Part shown: piece after piece, positions 36,528 to 44,013 of the stretch
Layout: each line of letters begins with the position of its first letter
Numbering within the stretch: the stretch's first letter is position 1
Source: an uncultured Clostridium sp.
GTDB taxonomy: Bacteria > Bacillota > Clostridia > Clostridiales > Clostridiaceae
Reading direction: 5' to 3'
Assembly (NCBI RefSeq): GCF_947039605.1
Contig: NZ_CAMQZG010000028.1
Span: 1 to 46,050, forward strand
DNA: 46,050 nucleotides
Translations under genes and position numbers: made by a program
Notes under the pieces: model-generated
Told to the model about the DNA's origin: nothing
What the model saw: only the letters and a program-made list of their open reading frames with translations
The model's database searches: none

Positions 36528-38285
36528 CTATAATCCAAGTAAAATCTTGTTTATCTCCTCACTAACTCTCATTCTTTCTGATACCACCCAATCCATATCA
36601 ATCTTTAAATTAAAGTTTTTAGAGAATGAATAATACATATTAACCTTTTGATAGTAAAACTCTAATTCTGTAAGGTTCTCACTTAAACATTGAGGTTTTA
36701 AAAGTGCATCATATTTTAAAATAAATACTTCATCAATAAAATTTAAAAATGTATTTACTAAATCATCCTGTGAAACATCAAAAGCTACCTTTAAAAGTTT
36801 CCACTCAATTTTATCTGTAAGTTTATACTTTTTAACCTTATCAAGCACCAATAGATACTCTGTAATATCCATCTTTCTATAATAATCTTGTTTTGTATCT
36901 TTCTCTTTCCAAAGTGCAAGTTTCTCACGAAGTCTAAGCCCCTCAACAGTTAAAATAGCCTCTGATGGTCCAAGAACTGCTGATTTTATAACATCATCAA
37001 CTTCCTCTATTCTCTCTCTCACAAAGTTACTCCAACCCTGAATAGTTGCTATATAGCCAGTTTCATAAATTCCTTTTCTACCAGCCCTACCACCAATTTG
37101 CTTAACTTCTTGTGATTTAAGTTCTCTAAACTCCTCACCATCAAACTTTTTAGTATTTAAAAATACAACTCTTCTAATAGGCAGATTTACTCCCATTCCA
37201 ATAGCATCTGTTGTAATAATAATCTTAGTTTCTTTATTTATAAACTGTTCGTACTGTTTTTTTCTAACCTCTGGTGGTAAATCACCATAAATTATACTTG
37301 CCTTAATTCCCATCTTTGAATAAGTCTGTGCAGTTTCAAGCACCTTTTTCTTAGAAAAAAGAACTATAGCATCACCCTCTAGGGCATCATTTATACTAAA
37401 AGGTTTTGTCTCAATTTCAAGAGGTACACGTCTAACATACTCTTTAATTTCATACTCCTCACCACAAGCATCAAGAATTTTAGTAAGCAGTTTTTTACTG
37501 TTTAAAGCACCACAAATATGAATCTCACTTGCTGGAAGTCCAAGAACTGCCCTAGTCCAAGCATCTCCCCTTTGCATATCATCAATCATCTGAATCTCAT
37601 CAATAACTGCAATATCATACTGCTTTTTAATATTAGCCTTCTCAATAGTACAACTCACATGCGTCGCATTATCCTTTAAATATTCTTCCTCACCAGTTGA
37701 AAGATTACAAACAACATTCTCTTTATTTAGTCTTTCATAGATTTCTAAAGCAAGAATCCTAAGTGGAGATAAGTATATCCCTTTTTTAGCTTCTTTTAGC
37801 CTTTGCATAGCATTATAAGTTTTGCCTGTATTTGTATCACCTAAATGGATAAAGAACTTTCTTGGCATTCTTCTAGCTAAATGATATTCATCCTTTGGAT
37901 TATCAGGAAAAGCATCATCAAATTCCTCTGCTATAACTTTTGGAATATACTCCTTAGTTAAAACTGTTCTAATCCCTGAATTTATAAGATTTTTATAATT
38001 TTCTCTAACTACGTCCTTAAACTTAAAATGACTATCATTTTTCTTATTAAAATCATCTAAAATTCTATTAGAAATATGAGTTAAAAGCCCTAAATACCCC
38101 TCATATAAATCTTCATACCCTTTAAGATTAAATTCCTCTATCTCTAAAATAACTTGAAGTTTTTTTCTCACAGAAATATCCTGTTCAATCAATGCTTTTA
38201 TCCCAGAATTATAAGCTATTTCTTCTATCTTTTTGAACTGACCTTGAAGCTTTTTAAACTCTCTTTGTGCTGCATTTCTTTTCAT
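36528..38285 (-). CDS. Suv3-like ATP-dependent RNA helicase (SF2)
   Basis: About 585 residues. The N-terminal ~145 are helical and charged. The core has Walker A GDTNTGKT (about 149-156), motif Ia YLSPLRILALEIY, a DEIQ-type Walker B (AVIDEIQMIDD), motif V TTDAIGMGVNLPIRRVV and motif VI QIGGRAGRKG. The DEIQ box and the compact layout are those of the Suv3 branch of superfamily 2, best known from mitochondrial RNA degradosomes. It presumably unwinds RNA for an exonuclease. ATG at 38285 has AGAGG eight bases upstream; a GTG three codons earlier overlaps that site. It is monocistronic, after a small membrane protein gene. Confidence 0.85.
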   Translation of the reverse strand: MKRNAAQREFKKLQGQFKKIEEIAYNSGIKALIEQDISVRKKLQVILEIEEFNLKGYEDLYEGYLGLLTHISNRILDDFNKKNDSHFKFKDVVRENYKNLINSGIRTVLTKEYIPKVIAEEFDDAFPDNPKDEYHLARRMPRKFFIHLGDTNTGKTYNAMQRLKEAKKGIYLSPLRILALEIYERLNKENVVCNLSTGEEEYLKDNATHVSCTIEKANIKKQYDIAVIDEIQMIDDMQRGDAWTRAVLGLPASEIHICGALNSKKLLTKILDACGEEYEIKEYVRRVPLEIETKPFSINDALEGDAIVLFSKKKVLETAQTYSKMGIKASIIYGDLPPEVRKKQYEQFINKETKIIITTDAIGMGVNLPIRRVVFLNTKKFDGEEFRELKSQEVKQIGGRAGRKGIYETGYIATIQGWSNFVRERIEEVDDVIKSAVLGPSEAILTVEGLRLREKLALWKEKDTKQDYYRKMDITEYLLVLDKVKKYKLTDKIEWKLLKVAFDVSQDDLVNTFLNFIDEVFILKYDALLKPQCLSENLTELEFYYQKVNMYYSFSKNFNLKIDMDWVVSERMRVSEEINKILLGL

Positions 38286-38353
38286 AAAATTCACCTCTTC
38301 CCTAAATATATCTCTCTTTAAGTTTATCTTATCACTTTTAGAATTATTAATAC

Positions 38354-38391
38354 AAAAAAGTCCTAGTTATTTTTTATAACTAAGACTTTAT
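38354..38391 (-). terminator. Terminator after the two small membrane protein genes
   Basis: AAAGTC and TAGTTAT pair with ATAACTA and GACTTT, interrupted by a C/A mismatch, around TTTTT. T-rich sequence follows on the minus strand. It lies 15 bases after the stop at 38406. Confidence 0.8.
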
Positions 38392-38405
38392 ACTCATATC
38401 TTATT

Positions 38406-38675
38406 TTAACCTATCTCTTTACTAATCTTATTCATTTCAATACCTACTGTTACAAGAAACATAAATATATATGGTATTAAAAAATACATATTCACATTTA
38501 TAAGCAAAATATTTATTACCACCAAACCACCTGCTATTACAACAGTTCTTATTACTAAATATTTTTGTTTTGAAAACTTAGATTTTTTTATTTTTGCTAA
38601 AACACTCTCCGTATAAATTAACTTCTGAGTTGCAAAAAATATTATCATAGCAATTGCAATATCAAGTAAAAACAC
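38406..38675 (-). CDS. Small membrane protein, unknown
   Basis: About 89 residues with an N-terminal helix, a basic middle (KIKKSKFSKQKYLV) and two C-terminal helices. No family is recognised. I chose the GTG at 38675 because GGGGG lies eight bases upstream; an earlier GTG at 38684 is part of that ribosome binding site. It is about 28 bases after another small membrane protein gene and probably cotranscribed with it. Confidence 0.5.
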   Translation of the reverse strand: MFLLDIAIAMIIFFATQKLIYTESVLAKIKKSKFSKQKYLVIRTVVIAGGLVVINILLINVNMYFLIPYIFMFLVTVGIEMNKISKEIG

Positions 38676-38703
38676 TACTATCACCCCCTTAACTTTAATT
38701 AAT

Positions 38704-38889
38704 TTATGGCCAATACTTATTAATAACTTTATTAGCTACTACATAAAAAGCAAATAATAAAACAAATCCTAACAGTGGAATATCTGCTATAAAAGTCTCC
38801 TTAAAAAAGACCTGAACAATAAAATTCCCTAGCATATATAACCCAAATAAAGTTAACCAAGACCTATTGCTTACCTTTTTAAACTCCAT
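38704..38889 (-). CDS. Small membrane protein, unknown
   Basis: 61 residues with two hydrophobic helices (about residues 10-28 and 35-52) and basic ends. AGGAG lies eight bases before ATG at 38889; the GTG three codons earlier overlaps it. No family is recognised. It is paired with the small membrane protein gene downstream. Confidence 0.5.
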   Translation of the reverse strand: MEFKKVSNRSWLTLFGLYMLGNFIVQVFFKETFIADIPLLGFVLLFAFYVVANKVINKYWP

Positions 38890-38993
38890 ATTTATCACTC
38901 CTCAAACCTTATGATTCCATTATATACCATTTTTTTAAAATTCAATATAAAAAAAAGAAGCTAAACAATTAAGTCTATCTTCTCTAGTAAAAA

Positions 38994-39422
38994 TTATCTT
39001 CTATGATCTATAATTGCAGCGGCATCTGATCTTGCCTCATCTGAATTTAATCTGTCTGTATCTGTATATTTAAAGAAATATCCTGCAAATGCAAATCTAT
39101 CTGCTCTTGCTATATTTAACTCTTCTGAAATATTATTTAAAAACTCAACTTCTGTCATATCATAACTCTCATCAACAAGACCACATCTTGTTAACTCAAA
39201 ATAAATTATTCTTTTAACTCTCTCTGAACTATCTTTAAAGGCTTTTATAGCCTCTTCAAGTTCCATTGACTCTAAACCATCATCAGCAAGTCCCATTTCT
39301 TCACAAGCTTCTTCTATTAGAGCTTTCTCTTCTAAGTTTAACTTATGGTCTGCTATTGCAAACTCTGATATTAAATTTACAAAAGCTACTGATTCTTTCT
39401 TGTTTAACGCATTTAAAAACAT
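38994..39422 (-). CDS. TerB-like domain protein
   Basis: The 142 residues are all helical and acidic. The early pattern SVAFVNLISEFAIADHKLNLEEKALI, interrupted by AD and a later EE, is the TerB / tellurite-resistance-like fold, where an acidic centre is proposed to bind metal. The second half has FLNNISEELNIARADRFAFAG. Function in clostridia is unknown, and no ter operon surrounds it. TTTAGGAGGG precedes ATG. Confidence 0.7.
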   Translation of the reverse strand: MFLNALNKKESVAFVNLISEFAIADHKLNLEEKALIEEACEEMGLADDGLESMELEEAIKAFKDSSERVKRIIYFELTRCGLVDESYDMTEVEFLNNISEELNIARADRFAFAGYFFKYTDTDRLNSDEARSDAAAIIDHRR

Positions 39423-39499
39423 TAAATACCCTCCTAAAATTTCATCTTATTTTATATAAATTCATTATAACCTAAATTTCTTTTATCTTAATTAAATAT

Positions 39500-40204
39500 T
39501 TATTTCAATTTTCCGTCAATAAATTCAGGTACAATATCAAATATATCTTTTTTACAACAAAAATCTATATCAGCCTCAAGTTCTAATGACTTAAGGACTT
39601 CATAATGAGTAGCCTTTTTTACATACTCTCTGATATTAGAATTATTTTCGTATATTTCTTTTGATATTTTAGCTATATCTGTTAAGTCACAGCTTATCTC
39701 TTTACACAATTCAGAAACAACATATCCTCCACAGATAAAATCATCTGTTGAAAAGTTTCCATTAGTTCCTGCATTAATAAATACTATATCTTTACCAACT
39801 TCTAAAAGTTTTTTAGCAACCATCTTAGCATTTAAAACACTAGCAACAAATACTCTATCACCTTTACTTGAAAGAGTTAAAGCTCTTGTCCCATTAGTTG
39901 TGCTTAAAACAACAATTTTATCTTTTACAATTTCAGACTTAAACTCAAGTGGTGAATTTGATAAATCAAATCCTTCAACTTTTTTAGCTTGTCTTTCCCC
40001 AGCTAAAATAACATTACTACCAATATTATTTTTAATTTCAAAAGCTTCCTCAACAGTTAAAGTTGGAATAACTTCTTTTGCCCCATTTGCAAGTGCTGTT
40101 GTAATTACAGAAGTTGCTCTTAGCATATCTATAACTACTACTGACTTACCTTTTAGCAAATCCTGATTAATATAATCAGCTGATATAACTACATCTATTT
40201 TCAT
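39500..40204 (-). CDS. comB: ComB-like 2-phosphosulfolactate phosphatase family protein
   Basis: The 234 residues show the ComB family pattern: [20 protein letters not shown] near the N-terminus, [33 protein letters not shown] and [19 protein letters not shown]. Family members remove phosphate from 2-phosphosulfolactate in coenzyme M synthesis in archaea, using Mg2+. Many clostridia encode this protein although they do not make coenzyme M, so the real substrate here is unclear. The GGGGG site is seven to eight bases before the ATG. It is monocistronic. Confidence 0.85.
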   Translation of the reverse strand: MKIDVVISADYINQDLLKGKSVVVIDMLRATSVITTALANGAKEVIPTLTVEEAFEIKNNIGSNVILAGERQAKKVEGFDLSNSPLEFKSEIVKDKIVVLSTTNGTRALTLSSKGDRVFVASVLNAKMVAKKLLEVGKDIVFINAGTNGNFSTDDFICGGYVVSELCKEISCDLTDIAKISKEIYENNSNIREYVKKATHYEVLKSLELEADIDFCCKKDIFDIVPEFIDGKLK

Positions 40205-40269
40205 TTTAACGCCCCCATTTATCTTTTGATTATCTATAAAATAATTTTAACATACAATTAAGTTAAATG

Positions 40270-40305
40270 AAAAAAGAGATATGCAAATCACTTCGCATAC
40301 CTCCC
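40270..40305 (-). terminator. Terminator of the radical SAM gene
   Basis: On the minus strand GGAGGTATGC (40304-40295) pairs with GCATATCTCT (40284-40275), allowing two G-U pairs, around a ten-base loop, and is followed by T6. It lies ten bases past the stop at 40314. Confidence 0.85.
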
Positions 40306-40313
40306 TTTAAATT

Positions 40314-41261
40314 CTATTTATTAGGATTATAAGTTTTACCTTGATAAATCCCTCTATCTTCTAATGTCTTATCAATATCATTTAGAACTTCCCATTTCTT
40401 TAAACTCCACATTGGCCCTATAAGTAAATCTCTTGGGGCATCTCCTGTAAGTCTATGAACTACTAAATCTTCAGGTATTCTTGAAATACCCTCACAAATT
40501 AAATCTATATACTCTTCTTGTGTTAAGAATTTAAGTCTTCCCTCTTCATAATCCTTAACCATAACTGTATTCTCCATAAGGTGAAGAAGGTGGAACTTAA
40601 TTCCCCTAACATCTTTCTTAACTATATAGTCAACAGTTTCCATCATCATCTCTTTAGTTTCTCCTGGAAGTCCAAAGATTGAGTGAACAACAACGTCTAT
40701 ACCTCTACTTTTTAACCCTTCAACAGCCTTATCAAAAACTTCAAGCTCATACCCTCTATTAAAAGCATTCGCTGTTTCTTGGTGTATTGTCTGAAGTCCA
40801 ATTTCAAGCCATACATAAACTTTCTTATTTATCTCTTCAAGTAAATCAAGAACCTCTTCACTTATACAATCAGGTCTAGTCCCTATAGCAAGTGCAACAA
40901 CACCCTCTTTTGAAATAGCTTCCTCATATTTTTGTCTAAGCTCATCAATTGGTGCATATGTATTTGTGTAAGCTTGGAAGTAAGCAATATACTTATCTGC
41001 TGATTTCCACTTTTTCTTCATCATGATTTTAACATCTTCAAACTGCTCATTTATTGGTGCAATTCTCTCACCTGCAAAATCTCCTGACCCTCTAGCACTA
41101 CAAAAAGTACAACCACCTCTAGCAACTTTACCATCTCTATTCGGGCAAGTAAAACCACCATCTAAACTAATCTTAAAAACTTTTGAACCAAATTTATCTC
41201 TTAGGAAATAGTTAAAGCTATTATACCTTTTATCTCCCCATTTTTTATCTTCATTCATCAT
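40314..41261 (-). CDS. Radical SAM protein, TIGR01212 (YhcC-like) family
   Basis: The 315 residues begin with WGDKRYNSFNYFLRDKFG and then SLDGGFTCPNRDGKVARGGC. The [4Fe-4S] cluster ligands are read as the spaced Cys set TCPNRDG...GGCTFCSARG, an atypical spacing (C-x9-C-x2-C) characteristic of this family. The SAM-binding core includes ALAIGTRPDCIS and VWLEIGLQT, and GIDVVVHSIFGLPGET. Family function is not firmly known. The RBS AAGGAAGG lies seven bases before the first ATG. Confidence 0.88.
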   Translation of the reverse strand: MMNEDKKWGDKRYNSFNYFLRDKFGSKVFKISLDGGFTCPNRDGKVARGGCTFCSARGSGDFAGERIAPINEQFEDVKIMMKKKWKSADKYIAYFQAYTNTYAPIDELRQKYEEAISKEGVVALAIGTRPDCISEEVLDLLEEINKKVYVWLEIGLQTIHQETANAFNRGYELEVFDKAVEGLKSRGIDVVVHSIFGLPGETKEMMMETVDYIVKKDVRGIKFHLLHLMENTVMVKDYEEGRLKFLTQEEYIDLICEGISRIPEDLVVHRLTGDAPRDLLIGPMWSLKKWEVLNDIDKTLEDRGIYQGKTYNPNK

Positions 41262-41529
41262 ATAAAAACCTTCCTTTGTGTTTATCTCTATTTTCTATTT
41301 TCTATTTACCTTTATGCAAAGATTCTAAGCAAAACTCGAATCTATTATTCTATTAAACTACTCTATTATACTACACTTTTAAGGTACATATTTTCCAAAA
41401 TATAAATCAATATTAGATATACATAAAATTTTTCTTCCTAAAATTTAAACTATTTACAAAAAATAAGAATAAAGATAATTATGTAATTGTATATTTAGAG
41501 TAGTAATACTTTATCAAGGGGGAATTAAA

Positions 41530-42579
41530 TTGAAAGATGCAAAACAAGTCTTTCAAATAGCTACGATTTTTATAGGTACAATAGTTGGGGCAGGACTTGC
41601 TTCAGGTAAGGAAATAACAGAGTTCTTTACAACTTATGGTGTTAGAAGTGTATTTGGAATTATATTTACAGGATTATTTTATATGCTACTTTGCTCTATA
41701 ATTTCAAAAATTAGTATAGAAAACAAACTAGAATCTTATAGTGATGTTATGAACCTTGTAAGCCCTAATATATTTGGAAAACTCACAGGAATTGTAACTA
41801 CAATCTACTTAATGTGTAGTGCATCAATAATACTTGCCGGAAGTGGGGCAATTATAAATCAGTTCTTTGGGATACCAAAAATAATAGGAACACTTATAAT
41901 GGCAACTATAGCAATTTTAATATTACTAAGAGGAACAAATGGCCTTGTAGAGATAAATGGAATTATAGTTCCTGCACTTATATTTGTAATCTCAACACTT
42001 ACAATACTTTATGTATTTTTCTCTGGTCAAAGTTTAAATCCATTAGAAATTCTTAGAACAGAATCTAATACTTCAAGTGGCTGGGTAGTTTCTACAATTC
42101 TTTATGCTGGCTATAATGTTTTGTGTTGCACAGGAGTGATTGTCCCAATAAGTACAAAATACGGTAATAGAAAAACCATGCTTAAAGGTATTTGTCTTGG
42201 TGCTGGAATTTTAACATTCCTATGTATAGCCATAAACCTTATACTTTTAGTCAATCAACCATATATTTATGAGTATGAAATTCCACTTTTATATGTAGCT
42301 GATAGATTTGGTAAGCCTATTCAAATAATGCTTCTTGGAATAATTCTTGCAGAAATGTTTTCTACAGAAGTTTCAGATGTTTATTCAATAGGACAAACTC
42401 TAAAACAAACATTTAACATAGATTTTAAAAAAGCTGTTGTAGGAATAGTTCTACTTGCAATTCCTATATCACAATTTGGTTTTTCTAACCTTATAGAAAC
42501 TATCTATCCTATCTTTGGATGTCTAAGTTTGGTATTTATATTCCAATGCTTTAGATTCTTCCTAAAGAAAGGACACTAA
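41530..42579 (+). CDS. YkvI-like membrane transporter
   Basis: The 349 residues have about ten membrane helices. The first has IFIGTIVGAGLASGKEITEFF, the broken-helix pattern of LeuT-fold (amino acid/Na+) carriers, matching the YkvI family. Other features are GSGAIINQFFGIP and YAGYNVLCCTGVIVPI. The substrate is unknown. Translation starts at TTG (41530-41532), seven bases after AAGGGGG; no ATG competes. It has its own strong terminator. Confidence 0.8.
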   Translation: MKDAKQVFQIATIFIGTIVGAGLASGKEITEFFTTYGVRSVFGIIFTGLFYMLLCSIISKISIENKLESYSDVMNLVSPNIFGKLTGIVTTIYLMCSASIILAGSGAIINQFFGIPKIIGTLIMATIAILILLRGTNGLVEINGIIVPALIFVISTLTILYVFFSGQSLNPLEILRTESNTSSGWVVSTILYAGYNVLCCTGVIVPISTKYGNRKTMLKGICLGAGILTFLCIAINLILLVNQPYIYEYEIPLLYVADRFGKPIQIMLLGIILAEMFSTEVSDVYSIGQTLKQTFNIDFKKAVVGIVLLAIPISQFGFSNLIETIYPIFGCLSLVFIFQCFRFFLKKGH

Positions 42580-42605
42580 TTTATAATTCACTTTTAATTT
42601 ATATA

Positions 42606-42640
42606 AAGGGATGTGCTAGTCAAAGCACATCCCTTATTTT
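42606..42640. terminator. Bidirectional terminator between the YkvI-like gene and sleC
   Basis: AAGGGATGTGCT (42606-42617) pairs perfectly with AGCACATCCCTT (42624-42635) around six bases, with T-rich tails. It serves the convergent YkvI-like and sleC units. Confidence 0.92.
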
Positions 42641-43954
42641 TTAATATTCTATTCTTGGTACATTCTCTGCAAAATCAGTCATTATAGGTGGAATAAAGAT
42701 TCCATGTTCATCTAAATCATCACTGCCTCTAAGTTCTGCAATTTTAGTAACTCCAACATAGCTATTAGAAATTGAATACCATGTCCCATAATTAACTATA
42801 CCAGTCACAGGAAGGTTAAATGTTTGTTGATATCTCTTAACTGCCTCTAGAGTACCCTGTCCATAAATACCATCAATTGCTACCTTACCTATGTAAGGAA
42901 AATTCTGTGAAATTGCATTTAATTGTGTTTGTATAGTCCTAACAGGTTCACCTGTATAATGAAGTTTTAATGCATATCCTGGAAAAGATTTTGGAATCCC
43001 TTTAACTTTTTTAGCTGTTATGAGGTCTAAATCATACCCATAATAATGAGTTAAAATTTCATAAGGTGTTTTTCCTTGATCTCCAAGATATTTGCTTCCC
43101 CACTGAGTAAGCCACCCTGGACATTTTGAAGTTGTTCCATTACAGTACTGAGTTAGTAATGGTTGCTTTTGACTATATCTTTTTGCAAAAGTAGCAAAAA
43201 GCTGATCTACAACATCACTAATATTGTCATAAATAGTTCTTCCATAAACAAAAGCTTGGTCATAAGCAGTTACATTTGTAATATCAAAGTTTTTGCCCTT
43301 ACCTCTATACCATTCTGTATAAATTCTATTCAAAGTAAAAGAAACTATGCAATATACATTAGCTCTAATTGTAGCTGCTGGCCAAGTAGCAAAAATTTCA
43401 CTTGAAGCGACATTTTTAATATAATCTTTATAAGCCACAGTATAGTTTGGTGCTCCTGTATCATTGGGAGTCCCTGTGTGAACCACAATATACTGTGGTA
43501 TTACTGGCTCTGGCAAAACAACCGTATCAGAAGGTTTTGGAAGAGGTTTAACTTCATCTTCTGGAATTTTTTTTGGAAAATCCCCCCCCACAAGTCTGTT
43601 AGGTTTTATATTTATAACATCTGCTCTATCACATCTTTGATCTGTTTGTGTCATATTACAAGTTTGAATACCTATTCTATTTGGATAGATTTGTACTCCA
43701 TTTACCTGAAGCGGTGCAAAACCATCTCTCTCCACTAAAATATTATATAAGCTATAAGGTGTTGAGCCTGGTTTTTGAGAAGCTAAAATATCTGGTGTAT
43801 CAAGAATTATAGGCTCTGTCCCTCCTGAACTATTAGTATAAATAACCTTATTTATAGATTTATTATCATCACTTAAAGTTATTTTTGCATTAATAAGTGG
43901 CTCTATAGAATTGCCATTATAACACTCACATTTAAGTCTACCTTTTTTACTCAA
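42641..43954 (-). CDS. sleC: Spore cortex-lytic enzyme SleC precursor
   Basis: The 437 residues match the length and order of clostridial pro-SleC. The N-terminal pro-region (about 1-144) contains GRLKCECYNGNSIEPL. The mature enzyme should start near Val145/146 (VVLPEPVIPQYIVVHTG). The catalytic SpoIID-like domain holds SSEIFATWPAATIRANVYC and YDQAFVYGRTIYD. A peptidoglycan-binding domain (about 335-405) has VRTIQTQLNAI and VDGIYGQGTLEAVKRYQ-like repeats. SleC degrades spore cortex during germination after Csp cleavage of the pro-region. The TTG start at 43952-43954 has AGGGG eight bases upstream. A G8 run (43582-43589) lies inside the pro-region coding. Confidence 0.92.
   Translation of the reverse strand: MSKKGRLKCECYNGNSIEPLINAKITLSDDNKSINKVIYTNSSGGTEPIILDTPDILASQKPGSTPYSLYNILVERDGFAPLQVNGVQIYPNRIGIQTCNMTQTDQRCDRADVINIKPNRLVGGDFPKKIPEDEVKPLPKPSDTVVLPEPVIPQYIVVHTGTPNDTGAPNYTVAYKDYIKNVASSEIFATWPAATIRANVYCIVSFTLNRIYTEWYRGKGKNFDITNVTAYDQAFVYGRTIYDNISDVVDQLFATFAKRYSQKQPLLTQYCNGTTSKCPGWLTQWGSKYLGDQGKTPYEILTHYYGYDLDLITAKKVKGIPKSFPGYALKLHYTGEPVRTIQTQLNAISQNFPYIGKVAIDGIYGQGTLEAVKRYQQTFNLPVTGIVNYGTWYSISNSYVGVTKIAELRGSDDLDEHGIFIPPIMTDFAENVPRIEY
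43567..43589. repeat. Adjacent A8 and G8 homopolymers within sleC
   Basis: Eight consecutive C on the plus strand (43582-43589), read as G8 in the sleC sense, cover codons Val122-Gly124 in the pro-region. An eight-base T run (43567-43574, A8 in sense) lies eight bases away. A G8 tract is striking in DNA this AT-rich. One-base slippage in either would frameshift the protein before the mature enzyme begins. Confidence 0.9.
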
Positions 43955-44013
43955 ATTTCTATCCCCTAAAAATTTTTATCTATTTATCTTATGCACTTTA
44001 ATTTTAAGAGTGA

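Noticed and set aside
41288-41312. Short tandem TCTATTTTCTATTTTCTATTT-like repeat
   Set aside because: It is only three short, imperfect, AT-rich units in an intergenic region, too short and simple for a CRISPR or regulatory repeat.
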